A stretch of DNA of 64,000 nt from G965267605 sp965267605 (GCA_965267605.1 OZ254088.1:124001-188000); one strand, 5' to 3'. Positions 43,745-52,592 are shown, counted from the first letter of the stretch. Program-made: numbers and translations. Notes: generated by a model not told the origin, from the sequence alone.

Positions 43745-46684
43745 TCAGGCTGTTTCAAGAATCCTATGTGTTTCTAAATTCTTAAGAAATTCAAGGGTTT
43801 CCTCATTGTTAAACATCGTAGATTCGAATGCTTTGGCATCCGCATAATACGTTGGCAACCCGTTACTGTCTTTGAGCACTACTTGTCCTCCGGAGGCGTC
43901 CTGATTGAGCAGTGCTGCAATATCGAAGATGATGTTACATTCAACTCCATCCAATGGTGTTTCTGAATGCAGGAAGGTTGCTTTCTCCACAAGTAGGTTT
44001 TTCTGATCGCGACTACTCATTTCCAGGAGGTATTCCAACCTGGTCTTGACCTTCGGTTCAAGTCTTTCAAGTAAATCCAGCAACGTTGGGCGGTTTATCT
44101 TATTGATCACATAAGTGGCCGTTTCGCTCATGTGCTGATTGGGGTTGAAAAGGTGGGCAATCAGATCATCAGAGAGTCTTGCATCTTCCAGTTCAAGGTG
44201 GGCATAAATCGCAACAGCCTGTGTAAACGGACTAATTTGGTTCACATCACGGGTGAGAATTCTCTTGAGCGCATCCTCATAATTTGTAACGAACAAAGGG
44301 TAGTGGTCACTAAGCTGTCTGACAACATCAGTGTAATTAATATCCTCGAGTACTGGATAGAGCTTATTCTTCAGGTCTTCTTCAATGAAAAGATCCAGCA
44401 ATTCAATGGCGTAAGCTTTCCCTTCAGCCGAATCGGATTCGAAATTCTCTCTAACGATGCCAACCGAAGTGCTATCGTATGCAAGAGATAAAAGTTTGAA
44501 GATGCTGTCATATCCTTTATTGATCTCTTTTTCTAGTAATTCTGCAAGGAAGTCATTCTGATTTCCAATGCTCAAGTGGATCGAAATGTTCCACCCAATT
44601 ACGCTAATCCGCTCATCAAGATCCTGAAGGATTCTGGTGAAGGTTGAGGCATCGCTGGTATAGCCAATTTGGCTCAGCATCCTTACCACCTTGGTTTTGA
44701 TTTGCTTATTTGGATGATTCAGGAGAGACAGCAAAATCTCGGCAGTTTTGGTACCACCTATTTCGCCATAGGCACTTAGGATGAGCATCTGTACTTCCTG
44801 TCGGACCATGGTTTTCTTGAAATATTGGTCAAGAGCGTCAAGCGCAGGTTCACCCATTTCTACAAGCGCCTCGTAAGCTGTTCTCTTCAGGATTGGATTA
44901 CTTAAGGCTTCACACATCAATGGGGCCAATTCCATTAACCCGGATGCTCCTGCAACCTGCAGTGCACGTAGTTTAACCTCTGCAGCATTGTCTCGAATCA
45001 GGGCATTCAGTTGTTGCGCGTTCTTGGCATAACTCTTTTTGGAAGTTATTTCGTTCAGTGTTTCCAGTTTGCCTTTTACCACACTAGATTGTGTAGTAGC
45101 CTTTGCTTTACTTGCCTGAACAGCTTCCCGGACCAGGTTGAATACTGTGTCCTCCACGCCATTGGCTTCCATCCTCTCAATAATGAGCTCACCAAAACTC
45201 TGTGGCTGTTCGTTAAGGAATTCCACGGCTCCCTGGCGATGTTGAGGGTTATTGGACCTCACGTACGCAAGCAATTGCGACTCGCAAAATGATAGACCAA
45301 CCAATTTTCTGGCACTCAGATCTGCTACAACTTCAGAATGCGAGCGGACCTGTTCAATTGAGGCGAGGTCCAGATCGGTTTCCTTTTCATGACCTGCCAG
45401 GGATCTTTCCAGAGATCTTTTGTATTCCACATTAAGACGTCTGGAGATCAGGAACCAACCAACGGTGATAGCAGTCATAAAGAACACGAAATGCACCGTT
45501 TCGAAGAAAGAGATCAATCCAAGAGCAGCAAGGAACAATCCGCTAAACAAGGCTGCAAATTCATTCACCGTACCATCGATGTAAGCTTGAACACGATACC
45601 TGATTTTTTCGGCCAGCGATTGATACAAGAGTTTAAATGCGGGTAGTTCAACTGATTCCCGAACCGTAAGTGAAAGGAAACGACACATCGCTACGAGAAT
45701 GAAGAAAATGGTAAAACCCTCCGTTTCACTTTCTGCGCCAAGCGCCAATCCAGCCCCAGATGTGACAACTCCGAAGGCGATAAGGAGAATGGGTAGAATG
45801 AGGAGTGTAACTTTCAGCCCGTAGTTCTTCAACATTTTGTCCAGTACGAACGTCTTGACAAGGAACGTACAGATCATCACCAGTCCTGTGAATACACCAA
45901 GAAACTCCGCAAAATTTCGTTCCTCGGGATATTTAACCTTGGCAACATCAAGAAATACGTATGCTATAAAGAACGCTCCTACCATAGAGAAAACAACAAA
46001 CAACGCCATCATCAGAGTGTAGCGGTTGCTGCTGATCTCCTTGAAAGTAGATACCTTTTCTTCGTTGAGGTCTTTCCGTTCAATGTCGTTTTCCCTCAGG
46101 ATAACTAACTGAACGATAAACGCTACCACAAGACTGGCTGTGGACAGGTACAGAAGGTTTTCCGTTTCAACTACAGCCGATAGGATAAGGGGTATCGTAA
46201 ACGAAACCACAATTGACCCGAAGATTTTTCCTGAATCTATTAGACCGAAAAGCCTTTTCCCCTGTCGAATGTTGAACAGTCGCGAAACTGTACCCCAAAA
46301 TGCTACGAGCGAAATAATGGTCAACGGTCCAAGCATGATAAATACCGTGAAAACGAGCCAATCTTCGGTAATAAATTGGAATCCTATACGTAATACCGCT
46401 GTACAAATGGCAATGAACCCTGTTGTTCCAAGCACAAGAGTTGCAAACCGAATGCGTTCCTGAAGTCGAGTGTAAATGAAAGTAATAAGTACCCCCGCAG
46501 CCCCAGACAGAATGTACGCTTGCGGAATCATGTCTGCTGAGAAACGATCAAGAAAGATCGTATGCGCACCAATATCATAGGCAATATTGAAAACGCCAAT
46601 GCAGAGAGACTGAATGATTAGCAGATAAACCAATCTAAGCTCTTCCGCTTTTACGTTGAAGTACTTTGTAAATAGAGCAGACAT
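43745..46684 (-). CDS. NTP-translocase-like membrane protein with HEAT repeats
   Basis: A 979-aa protein. The N-terminal 440 residues hold 12 probable TM helices in an MFS/nucleotide-translocase-like arrangement (LLIIQSLCIGVFNIAYDIGAHTIFLDRF opens TM1; FGLIDSGKIFGSIVVSF is loop 4/5; SLTVRESVELPAFKLLYQ and RYRVQAYIDGTVNEFAALFSG are reminiscent of Npt1/Tlc transporters). Residues about 460-979 are soluble and helical with HEAT-like repeats (ALQVAGASGLMELAPLMCEALSNPI, LILSAYGEIGGTKTAEILLSLL, VRMLSQIG). It is the first gene of the seven-gene operon. Whether it transports nucleotides is unknown; a sensor or scaffold role is equally possible. Confidence 0.8.
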   Translation of the reverse strand: MSALFTKYFNVKAEELRLVYLLIIQSLCIGVFNIAYDIGAHTIFLDRFSADMIPQAYILSGAAGVLITFIYTRLQERIRFATLVLGTTGFIAICTAVLRIGFQFITEDWLVFTVFIMLGPLTIISLVAFWGTVSRLFNIRQGKRLFGLIDSGKIFGSIVVSFTIPLILSAVVETENLLYLSTASLVVAFIVQLVILRENDIERKDLNEEKVSTFKEISSNRYTLMMALFVVFSMVGAFFIAYVFLDVAKVKYPEERNFAEFLGVFTGLVMICTFLVKTFVLDKMLKNYGLKVTLLILPILLIAFGVVTSGAGLALGAESETEGFTIFFILVAMCRFLSLTVRESVELPAFKLLYQSLAEKIRYRVQAYIDGTVNEFAALFSGLFLAALGLISFFETVHFVFFMTAITVGWFLISRRLNVEYKRSLERSLAGHEKETDLDLASIEQVRSHSEVVADLSARKLVGLSFCESQLLAYVRSNNPQHRQGAVEFLNEQPQSFGELIIERMEANGVEDTVFNLVREAVQASKAKATTQSSVVKGKLETLNEITSKKSYAKNAQQLNALIRDNAAEVKLRALQVAGASGLMELAPLMCEALSNPILKRTAYEALVEMGEPALDALDQYFKKTMVRQEVQMLILSAYGEIGGTKTAEILLSLLNHPNKQIKTKVVRMLSQIGYTSDASTFTRILQDLDERISVIGWNISIHLSIGNQNDFLAELLEKEINKGYDSIFKLLSLAYDSTSVGIVRENFESDSAEGKAYAIELLDLFIEEDLKNKLYPVLEDINYTDVVRQLSDHYPLFVTNYEDALKRILTRDVNQISPFTQAVAIYAHLELEDARLSDDLIAHLFNPNQHMSETATYVINKINRPTLLDLLERLEPKVKTRLEYLLEMSSRDQKNLLVEKATFLHSETPLDGVECNIIFDIAALLNQDASGGQVVLKDSNGLPTYYADAKAFESTMFNNEETLEFLKNLETHRILETA

Positions 46685-46765
46685 AGCGAATCGTAGCGCC
46701 TGAAATTAGCAAAAAGATGTTCATAAACCTTGATTTTCAAGCAACTCCGAGTGTTATTATTATAC

Positions 46766-46773
46766 TATATTTG
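46766..46773 (+). promoter_or_regulatory. -7 element of the queuosine-transporter gene
   Basis: TATATTTG, an exact TAnnTTTG match, 22 nt before the ATG at 46796. It lies inside the longer open frame that begins with a TTG at 46730, so it argues for the ATG as the true start. No TTG at the -33 position. Confidence 0.45.
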
Positions 46774-46795
46774 GCGCGGCCGTAGCACTGGCACC

Positions 46796-47623
46796 ATGTT
46801 TACCACTGACGGAACCACAGATCGTAAGATTGTAGATCGCAGGGAAACTGTTTTCCTTATTCTCACCGGTATTTTCCTGGGTTCGCTTACCATGTTGAAC
46901 ATCATTGGTGTTTCAAGGTTTCTTGATCTGTCCTTTAGCTTGTTTGGACTGGACGTACCGGTGAAGTTGGCGGTAGGTATTTTGGCTTACCCGATTACCT
47001 TCCTGTGTACGGATTTCATAAGTGAGCTTTACGGAAAGAAACGCGCCAACCGAGTGGTTTGGGTGGGATTGCTGTTGAATCTTTGGGTGCTATTAATTAT
47101 GTGGCTCGGTGGGGTTCTTCCACCCGAGGTGGCACTTGATCCAGAAACGGGTATTCCGGCAATGGGTACCGATGGAAGAGTGTTCTTTGAGATAAGACAG
47201 CTCACCTTTGGAGCAACCACAGCCTCAATGATTGCGTATCTCACCGCGCAGTTCTGTGACGTTCATATCTTTCACTGGCTTAAGCGGTTAACCAAGGGCA
47301 AACACCTGTGGTTAAGAAATAACGGATCAACTTTAATCAGTCAGATGGTGGATTCCATTTCGGTTATTCTGATCACGCATTATTTTGCCAAAGCATTGCC
47401 AATTGATGAGAACATGTCTTTGTTTAATAACCTGGTGATCTATATTCTATCGGCTTACATCTTCAAGATGTTGACAGCATTGCTTGATACCATTCCGTTC
47501 TACATTGGCGTTAAATTCTTCTCGAACTACCTACAGTTGGAGCCCATGCAGGTAATGGAAGAAGAAGACAATGAAGATTACGGGGATGAGGATGACGACC
47601 TTCTTGCCGAGTTGGATATCTAG
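46796..47623 (+). CDS. Queuosine-precursor transporter (YhhQ/DUF165)
   Basis: A 275-aa inner-membrane protein of the VUT_1/YhhQ family that imports queuosine precursors such as preQ0/preQ1. Family marks: VFLILTGIFLGSLTMLNIIG, VGILAYPITFLCTDFISELYGKKRANRVVW, and later GSTLISQMVDSISVILITHYF, with a last TM segment DTIPFYIGVKFF. About six TM helices. The C-terminal tail is strongly acidic (EEEDNEDYGDEDDD). The ATG at 46796 is chosen because of the promoter element just upstream. The 3' end overlaps the convergent small barrel gene by 113 nt. Confidence 0.9.
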   Translation: MFTTDGTTDRKIVDRRETVFLILTGIFLGSLTMLNIIGVSRFLDLSFSLFGLDVPVKLAVGILAYPITFLCTDFISELYGKKRANRVVWVGLLLNLWVLLIMWLGGVLPPEVALDPETGIPAMGTDGRVFFEIRQLTFGATTASMIAYLTAQFCDVHIFHWLKRLTKGKHLWLRNNGSTLISQMVDSISVILITHYFAKALPIDENMSLFNNLVIYILSAYIFKMLTALLDTIPFYIGVKFFSNYLQLEPMQVMEEEDNEDYGDEDDDLLAELDI

Positions 47624-48206
47624 TCCGACTCTTTCTGGTATTTAGATTAAACCCAAGACCGAACGAAAGTTGTAATTGTCCAGCCTTATGGGCACTATAC
47701 TCGGTGGCGTAAGTACCAGCAGAAAAGCGGGCCTGGCCAAAAATGTGGAACCAGTTACCTGCAAAGTAGTAGCAACCTACCACAGTGCTGATTAAGGGAA
47801 ATACTCCGGCTTTTCCCGATACATACTGAATCTGATTTTGTTGAAAGTACAGTTCGTCACCCGTTGCAATACCCACGCCAGGTGCCACCCCAACGAACGG
47901 AGAAAGTGCCTTCCCTTCCGTAAGGTAGTATGAGAAACCTGAGTACAAGGTCATTCGCTCGTCCATTACACCTGCATCTCCCAGATAATCAACCATGTAA
48001 TATCCATCACCGCGTACAGATATACGATCGTTTACGAAGTATTCAAGGTCACCGTGAACAGTGATATCGGAGAGTCCGTCTACCAGATAAAATCCAGGTG
48101 CGATGGTAGCCTGCGCGCTTAAAATGCCGTGTCGATTGAAATCCTGACTTACCCCAAAAATGGAGATTAGCAGACAAAAGAAAAGGCCAACAAAGTTCTT
48201 TACCAC
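47511..48206 (-). CDS. Small outer-membrane barrel protein with aberrant C-terminal tail
   Basis: A 231-aa protein. Signal peptide MVKNFVGLFFCLLISIFGVSQ. The mature part (to about residue 190) reads as an 8-strand-type beta-barrel: DLEYFVNDRISVRGDGYYMVD, LYSGFSYYLTEGKALSPFVGVAPGVG, FHIFGQARF, ending QLQLSFGLGFNL, which looks like a natural C-terminus. It continues for about 40 more residues rich in Arg, Pro and Leu that are antisense to the acidic tail of the convergent transporter. A lost stop codon or a frameshift near 47640-47660 is likely. It overlaps the upstream barrel gene by 7 nt. Confidence 0.7.
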   Translation of the reverse strand: MVKNFVGLFFCLLISIFGVSQDFNRHGILSAQATIAPGFYLVDGLSDITVHGDLEYFVNDRISVRGDGYYMVDYLGDAGVMDERMTLYSGFSYYLTEGKALSPFVGVAPGVGIATGDELYFQQNQIQYVSGKAGVFPLISTVVGCYYFAGNWFHIFGQARFSAGTYATEYSAHKAGQLQLSFGLGFNLNTRKSRTRYPTRQEGRHPHPRNLHCLLLPLPAWAPTVGSSRRI

Positions 48207-48817
48207 AGTTCGCTCAGGTATAAATTCATACTAAGTGTCAGCAACACATGGCCCTCTAACGAGGCCCCAGTGTTCTCACCAATTTGAAGTGCCTGTTGTT
48301 TGCCACTACCTTCAATATGATAGTGTATGTCGTTGCCTAAGTGCACCATGTACTGTCCTTGAAGGGTTACATCAAAAGCCTCGTGCAAAGGAATATGTGT
48401 TCCAATACCTGCCTGCGTTGCTGAGCTCCATCTTTTAGCAGGATCAACATCGCCTGCAAAGGAGTGAATCCTTGTATAGTCAAAACAATGTCCGGCCATT
48501 GCATAGGGCACCACTTTTCCATCTAGTTTAAAGGGATAGAACATCACAGACCATCCAATGTGCGCATCCTTTCGCGATCCCAGATCAGAAATATTTGACT
48601 GAATGTAATCGGCAAACCATTCTGTATTGATGCGTTTGGCAACACCAATCCTGAACTGCCCACCCGCACCAATTCCTGGTTGTTGGTCATGCATGAAGAG
48701 GCTGGAAGTTGTTCTTAATCCAAGAGAGAAATGGCCTTTATATCCAGTGCTGACTTCATCCTGGGCAACGACCAATTGCATGCTAAATGCTGCAAGCGTA
48801 AGCAGTAAGATTCTCAT
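48200..48817 (-). CDS. Outer-membrane beta-barrel protein
   Basis: A 205-aa protein with signal peptide MRILLLTLAAFSMQLVVAQ. The mature part consists of alternating strands: FSLGLRTTSSLFMHDQQPG, GQFRIGVAKRINTEWFADYIQ, IGWSVMFYPF, VVPYAMAGHCFDYTRIHS, FDVTLQGQYMVHLGNDIHYH, ending VLLTLSMNLYLSELW with a C-terminal aromatic residue typical of barrels. It is co-directional with and overlaps the next small barrel gene, so the two probably form an operon. Function unknown. Confidence 0.75.
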   Translation of the reverse strand: MRILLLTLAAFSMQLVVAQDEVSTGYKGHFSLGLRTTSSLFMHDQQPGIGAGGQFRIGVAKRINTEWFADYIQSNISDLGSRKDAHIGWSVMFYPFKLDGKVVPYAMAGHCFDYTRIHSFAGDVDPAKRWSSATQAGIGTHIPLHEAFDVTLQGQYMVHLGNDIHYHIEGSGKQQALQIGENTGASLEGHVLLTLSMNLYLSELW

Positions 48818-48846
48818 AACGATAGGTTTACAATGTACAAACTAAA

Positions 48847-48862
48847 GACAACATCTGTTGTC
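48847..48862. promoter_or_regulatory. 16-bp dyad upstream of the barrel pair
   Basis: GACAACA-TC-TGTTGTC is a perfect inverted repeat with a 2-bp centre, 30 nt upstream of the ATG at 48817. The gap is too small for an RNA hairpin loop, so a dimeric DNA-binding regulator is the likelier reading. No regulator gene is adjacent. Confidence 0.35.
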
Positions 48863-48885
48863 AATGGTTGCATCAGGGATAGCAT

Positions 48886-48912
48886 AAAAAAGGGGGCTCA
48901 ATTAGAACCCCC
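48886..48912 (-). terminator. Terminator of metK
   Basis: On the minus strand GGGGGTTC, loop TAATT, GAGCCCCC (48892-48912), followed by a six-U tract (48886-48891). It lies 24 nt beyond the metK stop. Confidence 0.8.
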
Positions 48913-48936
48913 TTTTACTTGAAATATTGTTAGCAT

Positions 48937-50190
48937 CTACTTGCCAAAGGCTTTCTTCAGCTTATTTACATAGTCGAGCTCCTCCCAAGGGAACAACTTA
49001 ACCTTTATGGATTTCGATTTACCACTTCCGTCAATAAAGGTCTTGGTTACTGTTTTCGATTTACGGCCCATATGTCCGTACGCTGCTGTTTCAAAGTATA
49101 TGGGCGTACGAAGCTTGAATCTGTTTTCTATCGCGTAAGGCCGCATGTCAAAAATCTCGTTAACGATCTTCGCAATCTGGCCATCGCTCATATCTACTTT
49201 TGCCGTTCCATAGGTATTGACATACAGTCCAACTGGTTTAGCTACACCAATGGCGTAGGCAACCTGAACCAAAACCTCATTGCAAATACCAGCAGCTACA
49301 AGATTCTTCGCGATATGCCTTGTGGCATAAGCGGCTGATCTATCAACCTTACTTGGGTCTTTTCCTGAAAAAGCACCACCACCGTGTGCTCCTTTGCCAC
49401 CGTAAGTATCCACGATGATCTTTCTTCCTGTCAGCCCAGTATCACCATGAGGTCCACCGATTACAAACTTGCCTGTTGGATTAACATGCAGTTTGTACTT
49501 GGTGTTGAACAGGTCCTTGGTTTTCTTATTCACCTTTTTCAGTACACGAGGGATCAGCACGTTCTGAACATCCTTCTTGATTTGAGCAAGCATCTTAGAT
49601 TCAGCTCCGAAATCATCGTGTTGTGTTGATACAACAATGGCCTCAATTCTCTTGGGCTTGCCATTGTCGTCATATTCCACGGTTACCTGTGACTTTGAAT
49701 CAGGTCTTAGGTATTTCATTTTCTTTCCCTCACGTCTGATCGCAGCAAGCTCAATCAAAAGCAAATGCGATAATTCGAGGGAAAGAGGCATGTAGTTACT
49801 TGTTTCGTTACACGCATACCCAAACATCATTCCCTGATCACCAGCTCCCTGGTTTTCTTTCTTCACACGCTCAACGCCCTGGTTAATGTCTGGACTCTGC
49901 TCGTGAATGGCAGATAGAACACCACAGGAATTACCATCAAATTGATACTCTCCTTTCGTATAGCCAATCTTATTGATGACGTCTCGGGCAATTTTCTGTA
50001 CATCCAGGTAGGTTTTCGATTTGACTTCTCCAGCAAGTACCACCTGGCCGGTTGTTACCAGTGTCTCGCATGCAACCTTGGATTGCCTGTCAAAAGCAAG
50101 AAAATGATCAATTAACGCGTCAGAAATCTGATCCGCCACTTTGTCTGGATGCCCTTCGGACACCGATTCAGATGTAAATAAATAACCCAT
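48937..50190 (-). CDS. metK: S-adenosylmethionine synthetase
   Basis: A 417-aa enzyme making AdoMet from ATP and Met. The N-terminal domain starts YLFTSESVSEGHPDKVADQISDA; the catalytic loop motif is GAGDQGMMFGYA (about residue 120); the P-loop-like motif is GGGAFSGKDPSKVDRSAAY (about 270). The length exceeds the 384 aa of E. coli because of an insertion rich in Lys (KKVNKKTKDLFNTKYKL), as in other Bacteroidota. AhcY, which removes the AdoHcy product of methylation, is encoded 8 kb away. Confidence 0.98.
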   Translation of the reverse strand: MGYLFTSESVSEGHPDKVADQISDALIDHFLAFDRQSKVACETLVTTGQVVLAGEVKSKTYLDVQKIARDVINKIGYTKGEYQFDGNSCGVLSAIHEQSPDINQGVERVKKENQGAGDQGMMFGYACNETSNYMPLSLELSHLLLIELAAIRREGKKMKYLRPDSKSQVTVEYDDNGKPKRIEAIVVSTQHDDFGAESKMLAQIKKDVQNVLIPRVLKKVNKKTKDLFNTKYKLHVNPTGKFVIGGPHGDTGLTGRKIIVDTYGGKGAHGGGAFSGKDPSKVDRSAAYATRHIAKNLVAAGICNEVLVQVAYAIGVAKPVGLYVNTYGTAKVDMSDGQIAKIVNEIFDMRPYAIENRFKLRTPIYFETAAYGHMGRKSKTVTKTFIDGSGKSKSIKVKLFPWEELDYVNKLKKAFGK

Positions 50191-50245
50191 GCGTGTTTTT
50201 TAGAGGACGACTAAAATAGCAAAATCCCTTGGCCTGAAAGCAATT

Positions 50246-51151
50246 CTATTTGGTAAGTGACTTGAAGACATCTTCAAGTTTAGCTTCCTCCTTATTCATG
50301 GTGAGAATCGATAGCTCATTCTTCACCGCATGTTTGAAAAGATCGTCACGCAGATCAGAGTCTTGTTCGCAAATCAACTTCCAGCTGTTACCACCAAGAT
50401 CCTGCACTTGCTCAATGCCTTTGACGTTCTTGAAGAAACTTTTGTCAATCGTTGAGCCAAATTCCACCGTGATCACAGTTCTTGTTTTCTGCTTGCCTTT
50501 CACAGTCTCGGCATCACCGTCTGCAACAATTCTTCCTTGATTGACGATAATGATCCGATCGCAAATAGCTTCTACCTCTTGCATAATGTGCGTTGACAAC
50601 ATCACTGTTTTCTCCCTGCCGAGCTTTCTTATCAGGCCACGAATTTCTTCCAGTTGATTCGGGTCAAGGCCCGTTGTAGGCTCATCGAGGATAAGTACTT
50701 CAGGGTCATGGATAATGGCTTGAGCCAATCCGACTCTTTGGCGGTAGCCTTTAGATAGTGCGCCAATCTTCTTGTGTTGTTCCAATTCCAATCCAACCAA
50801 CTCAATCATTTCCTCCACACGTTTCGACTTGTTTGGAACTTTATGAACGCCAGCAATAAACTGCAAATATTCCTTTACATACATCTCCAGGTACAGTGGA
50901 TTGTGTTCAGGCAGGTAGCCTACACGTTTCCGGACTTCCAACGCATCTGATTGAACATCGAAATCAGATACTTTAACTGTTCCTTCCGTTTGAGGAATGA
51001 AGCAGGTGATAATTTTCATCATGGTGCTTTTGCCTGCACCATTGGGTCCCAGAAATCCAACTACCTCACCGCTATTGATCTCAAAGGAAACATTGTCTAA
51101 TGCAAGCTGCTTCCCGTAGTTTTTCGATACACCTGTGACCTTTATCGACAT
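50246..51151 (-). CDS. gldA: ABC transporter ATPase GldA
   Basis: A 301-aa ABC ATPase. The ATG at 51151 gives MSIKVTGVSKNYGKQLALDNVSFEI; an upstream in-frame start would add a nonconserved tail. Walker A GPNGAGKST (about residue 37), Q-loop, signature LSKGYRQRVGLAQA, Walker B VLILDEPTTGLDP. The C-terminal 70 residues (TVKGKQKTRTVITVEF onward) match GldA-type proteins. GldA pairs with permeases GldF and GldG in gliding motility. Those are not in the window, so the complex is split or the transporter partner lies elsewhere. It diverges from rsgA. Confidence 0.85.
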   Translation of the reverse strand: MSIKVTGVSKNYGKQLALDNVSFEINSGEVVGFLGPNGAGKSTMMKIITCFIPQTEGTVKVSDFDVQSDALEVRKRVGYLPEHNPLYLEMYVKEYLQFIAGVHKVPNKSKRVEEMIELVGLELEQHKKIGALSKGYRQRVGLAQAIIHDPEVLILDEPTTGLDPNQLEEIRGLIRKLGREKTVMLSTHIMQEVEAICDRIIIVNQGRIVADGDAETVKGKQKTRTVITVEFGSTIDKSFFKNVKGIEQVQDLGGNSWKLICEQDSDLRDDLFKHAVKNELSILTMNKEEAKLEDVFKSLTK

Positions 51152-51210
51152 CCCTTCGTTTTGAACGAAAATAATCAATTACCCACGGAATACTTATGTA
51201 TTTTAGGTCG

Positions 51211-52146
51211 ATGACTGGAAGAGTCTATAGATCTACAGGTAGTTGGTGTCTTGTGAAATCTGATAGCGGTTGGTACAACTGCCGCGTGCGTGGAAAGATG
51301 CGAACAGTTGGAATAGATTCAACGAATCCAGTTTCAGTGGGAGACATTGTTCATTTCGAACAGTCTGACGATGGTGAAGGTGTAGTGCACGAGGTTGAGC
51401 AGCGACAGAACTACATTATCCGTAAGTCAATCAATCTTTCAAAGCGTTCGCAGATCATTGCAGCAAACGTGGATCAGGTGTTCATCATCGTTACGCTAAA
51501 GCAACCCCAGACAACCACAGGATTCATTGATAGAATGCTTCTTGCCTGTGAGGCCTACCATGTGCCTGCCAACCTGGTTTTTAACAAGGTGGATATACTT
51601 GATGATGAAGATTTAGAAGAGTTGGAGTTCCTAACCCTTGTATACCAGAATGCGGGTTACGGTGTATTCCATACTTCCATTCATGATGCAGCTTTGGTTA
51701 ACGATCTATCAGGTGCTCTGAAGGATAAAATATCGCTGTTTACCGGACACTCCGGAGTTGGGAAATCCAGTTTGATCAACCTCTTGCATCCAGAGTTGGA
51801 TCTAAAAGTACAGGAGATATCAGAGTACCATCAAAAAGGTCAGCACACCACCACGTTTGCAGAAATGTTTGACTTGCCAGACGGTGGACAGTTGATTGAT
51901 ACGCCTGGTATAAAAGGTTTTGGTGTAATCGATTTTAGACCAGAAGAGATAGCAGGGTACTTTCCTGAGATGCGTGCCTTGCTTCCAGAGTGCAAGTTCA
52001 ACAACTGCACGCATATGAAGGAGCCTGGTTGTGCGGTACTGGCGTCTATTGAAGAAGGCGAATTACCGTTGACCCGGTATAAGAGTTACGTTTCAATTTA
52101 CAATGATGATCCGGAGGAGGGTTACCGTCAAGCCGATCACTCATGA
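51211..52146 (+). CDS. rsgA: Ribosome small-subunit GTPase RsgA
   Basis: A 311-aa circularly permuted GTPase that aids late 30S maturation. Order is G4-G1-G3: FNKVD (about residue 120), GHSGVGKSSLINLL (about 175), DTPGIKGFGVID (about 230). An OB fold precedes them (TGRVYRSTGSWCLVK). The zinc-binding C-terminal region has CKFNNCTHMKEPGC. The ATG at 51211 is chosen because the family N-terminus is M-x-G-x-V-x-x-STGSW; an ATG five codons upstream is also possible. It is the first gene of a four-gene operon. Confidence 0.95.
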   Translation: MTGRVYRSTGSWCLVKSDSGWYNCRVRGKMRTVGIDSTNPVSVGDIVHFEQSDDGEGVVHEVEQRQNYIIRKSINLSKRSQIIAANVDQVFIIVTLKQPQTTTGFIDRMLLACEAYHVPANLVFNKVDILDDEDLEELEFLTLVYQNAGYGVFHTSIHDAALVNDLSGALKDKISLFTGHSGVGKSSLINLLHPELDLKVQEISEYHQKGQHTTTFAEMFDLPDGGQLIDTPGIKGFGVIDFRPEEIAGYFPEMRALLPECKFNNCTHMKEPGCAVLASIEEGELPLTRYKSYVSIYNDDPEEGYRQADHS

Positions 52147-52592
52147 GAGCACATTTGCAGAGGGTTAGCGAGGCCAGCGTTGAGGTAGAATCAGCGGTAA
52201 TCGGTGAAATAGGAGGGGGACTTGTTGTGCTTTTGGGTATTGAAGAGGCAGATGATCAAGATGACATCGACTGGTTAGTCAAGAAGGTTGTACAGATGAG
52301 GATATTTCCAGATCAACAACATCATATGAATCGAAACATTTTCGAAGCGAAGGGGGAGGTGTTGGTTGTAAGTCAGTTCACACTACACGCCAGTACAAAG
52401 AAGGGTAACAGACCATCTTTTCATCGGGCTGCAGCCCCTGAGAAGGCGAAGTTGTTATATGAGGCTTTTGTTGACCAACTGAAGCTTCGGGAACTGAAAG
52501 TTGAAACAGGAGCGTTTGGTGCAATGATGAAAGTAGCATTGGTAAATGACGGTCCGGTAACCCTATTACTAGATTCTAAATGCAGAGAGTAG
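52143..52592 (+). CDS. dtd: D-aminoacyl-tRNA deacylase
   Basis: A 149-aa enzyme that hydrolyses D-aminoacyl-tRNAs. Typical opening MRAHLQRVSEASVEVE, the catalytic-site motif LVVSQFTLHASTKKGNRPSF (about residue 76), and the cross-subunit motif NDGPVTLLLDS near the end, a variant of the family NxGPVT. Length is standard. The start overlaps the rsgA stop by 4 nt (ATGA). Confidence 0.97.
   Translation: MRAHLQRVSEASVEVESAVIGEIGGGLVVLLGIEEADDQDDIDWLVKKVVQMRIFPDQQHHMNRNIFEAKGEVLVVSQFTLHASTKKGNRPSFHRAAAPEKAKLLYEAFVDQLKLRELKVETGAFGAMMKVALVNDGPVTLLLDSKCRE

Noticed and set aside
46730..46795. Upstream TTG start for the queuosine transporter
   Set aside because: The extension contains the -7 element TATATTTG and is not like family N-termini.
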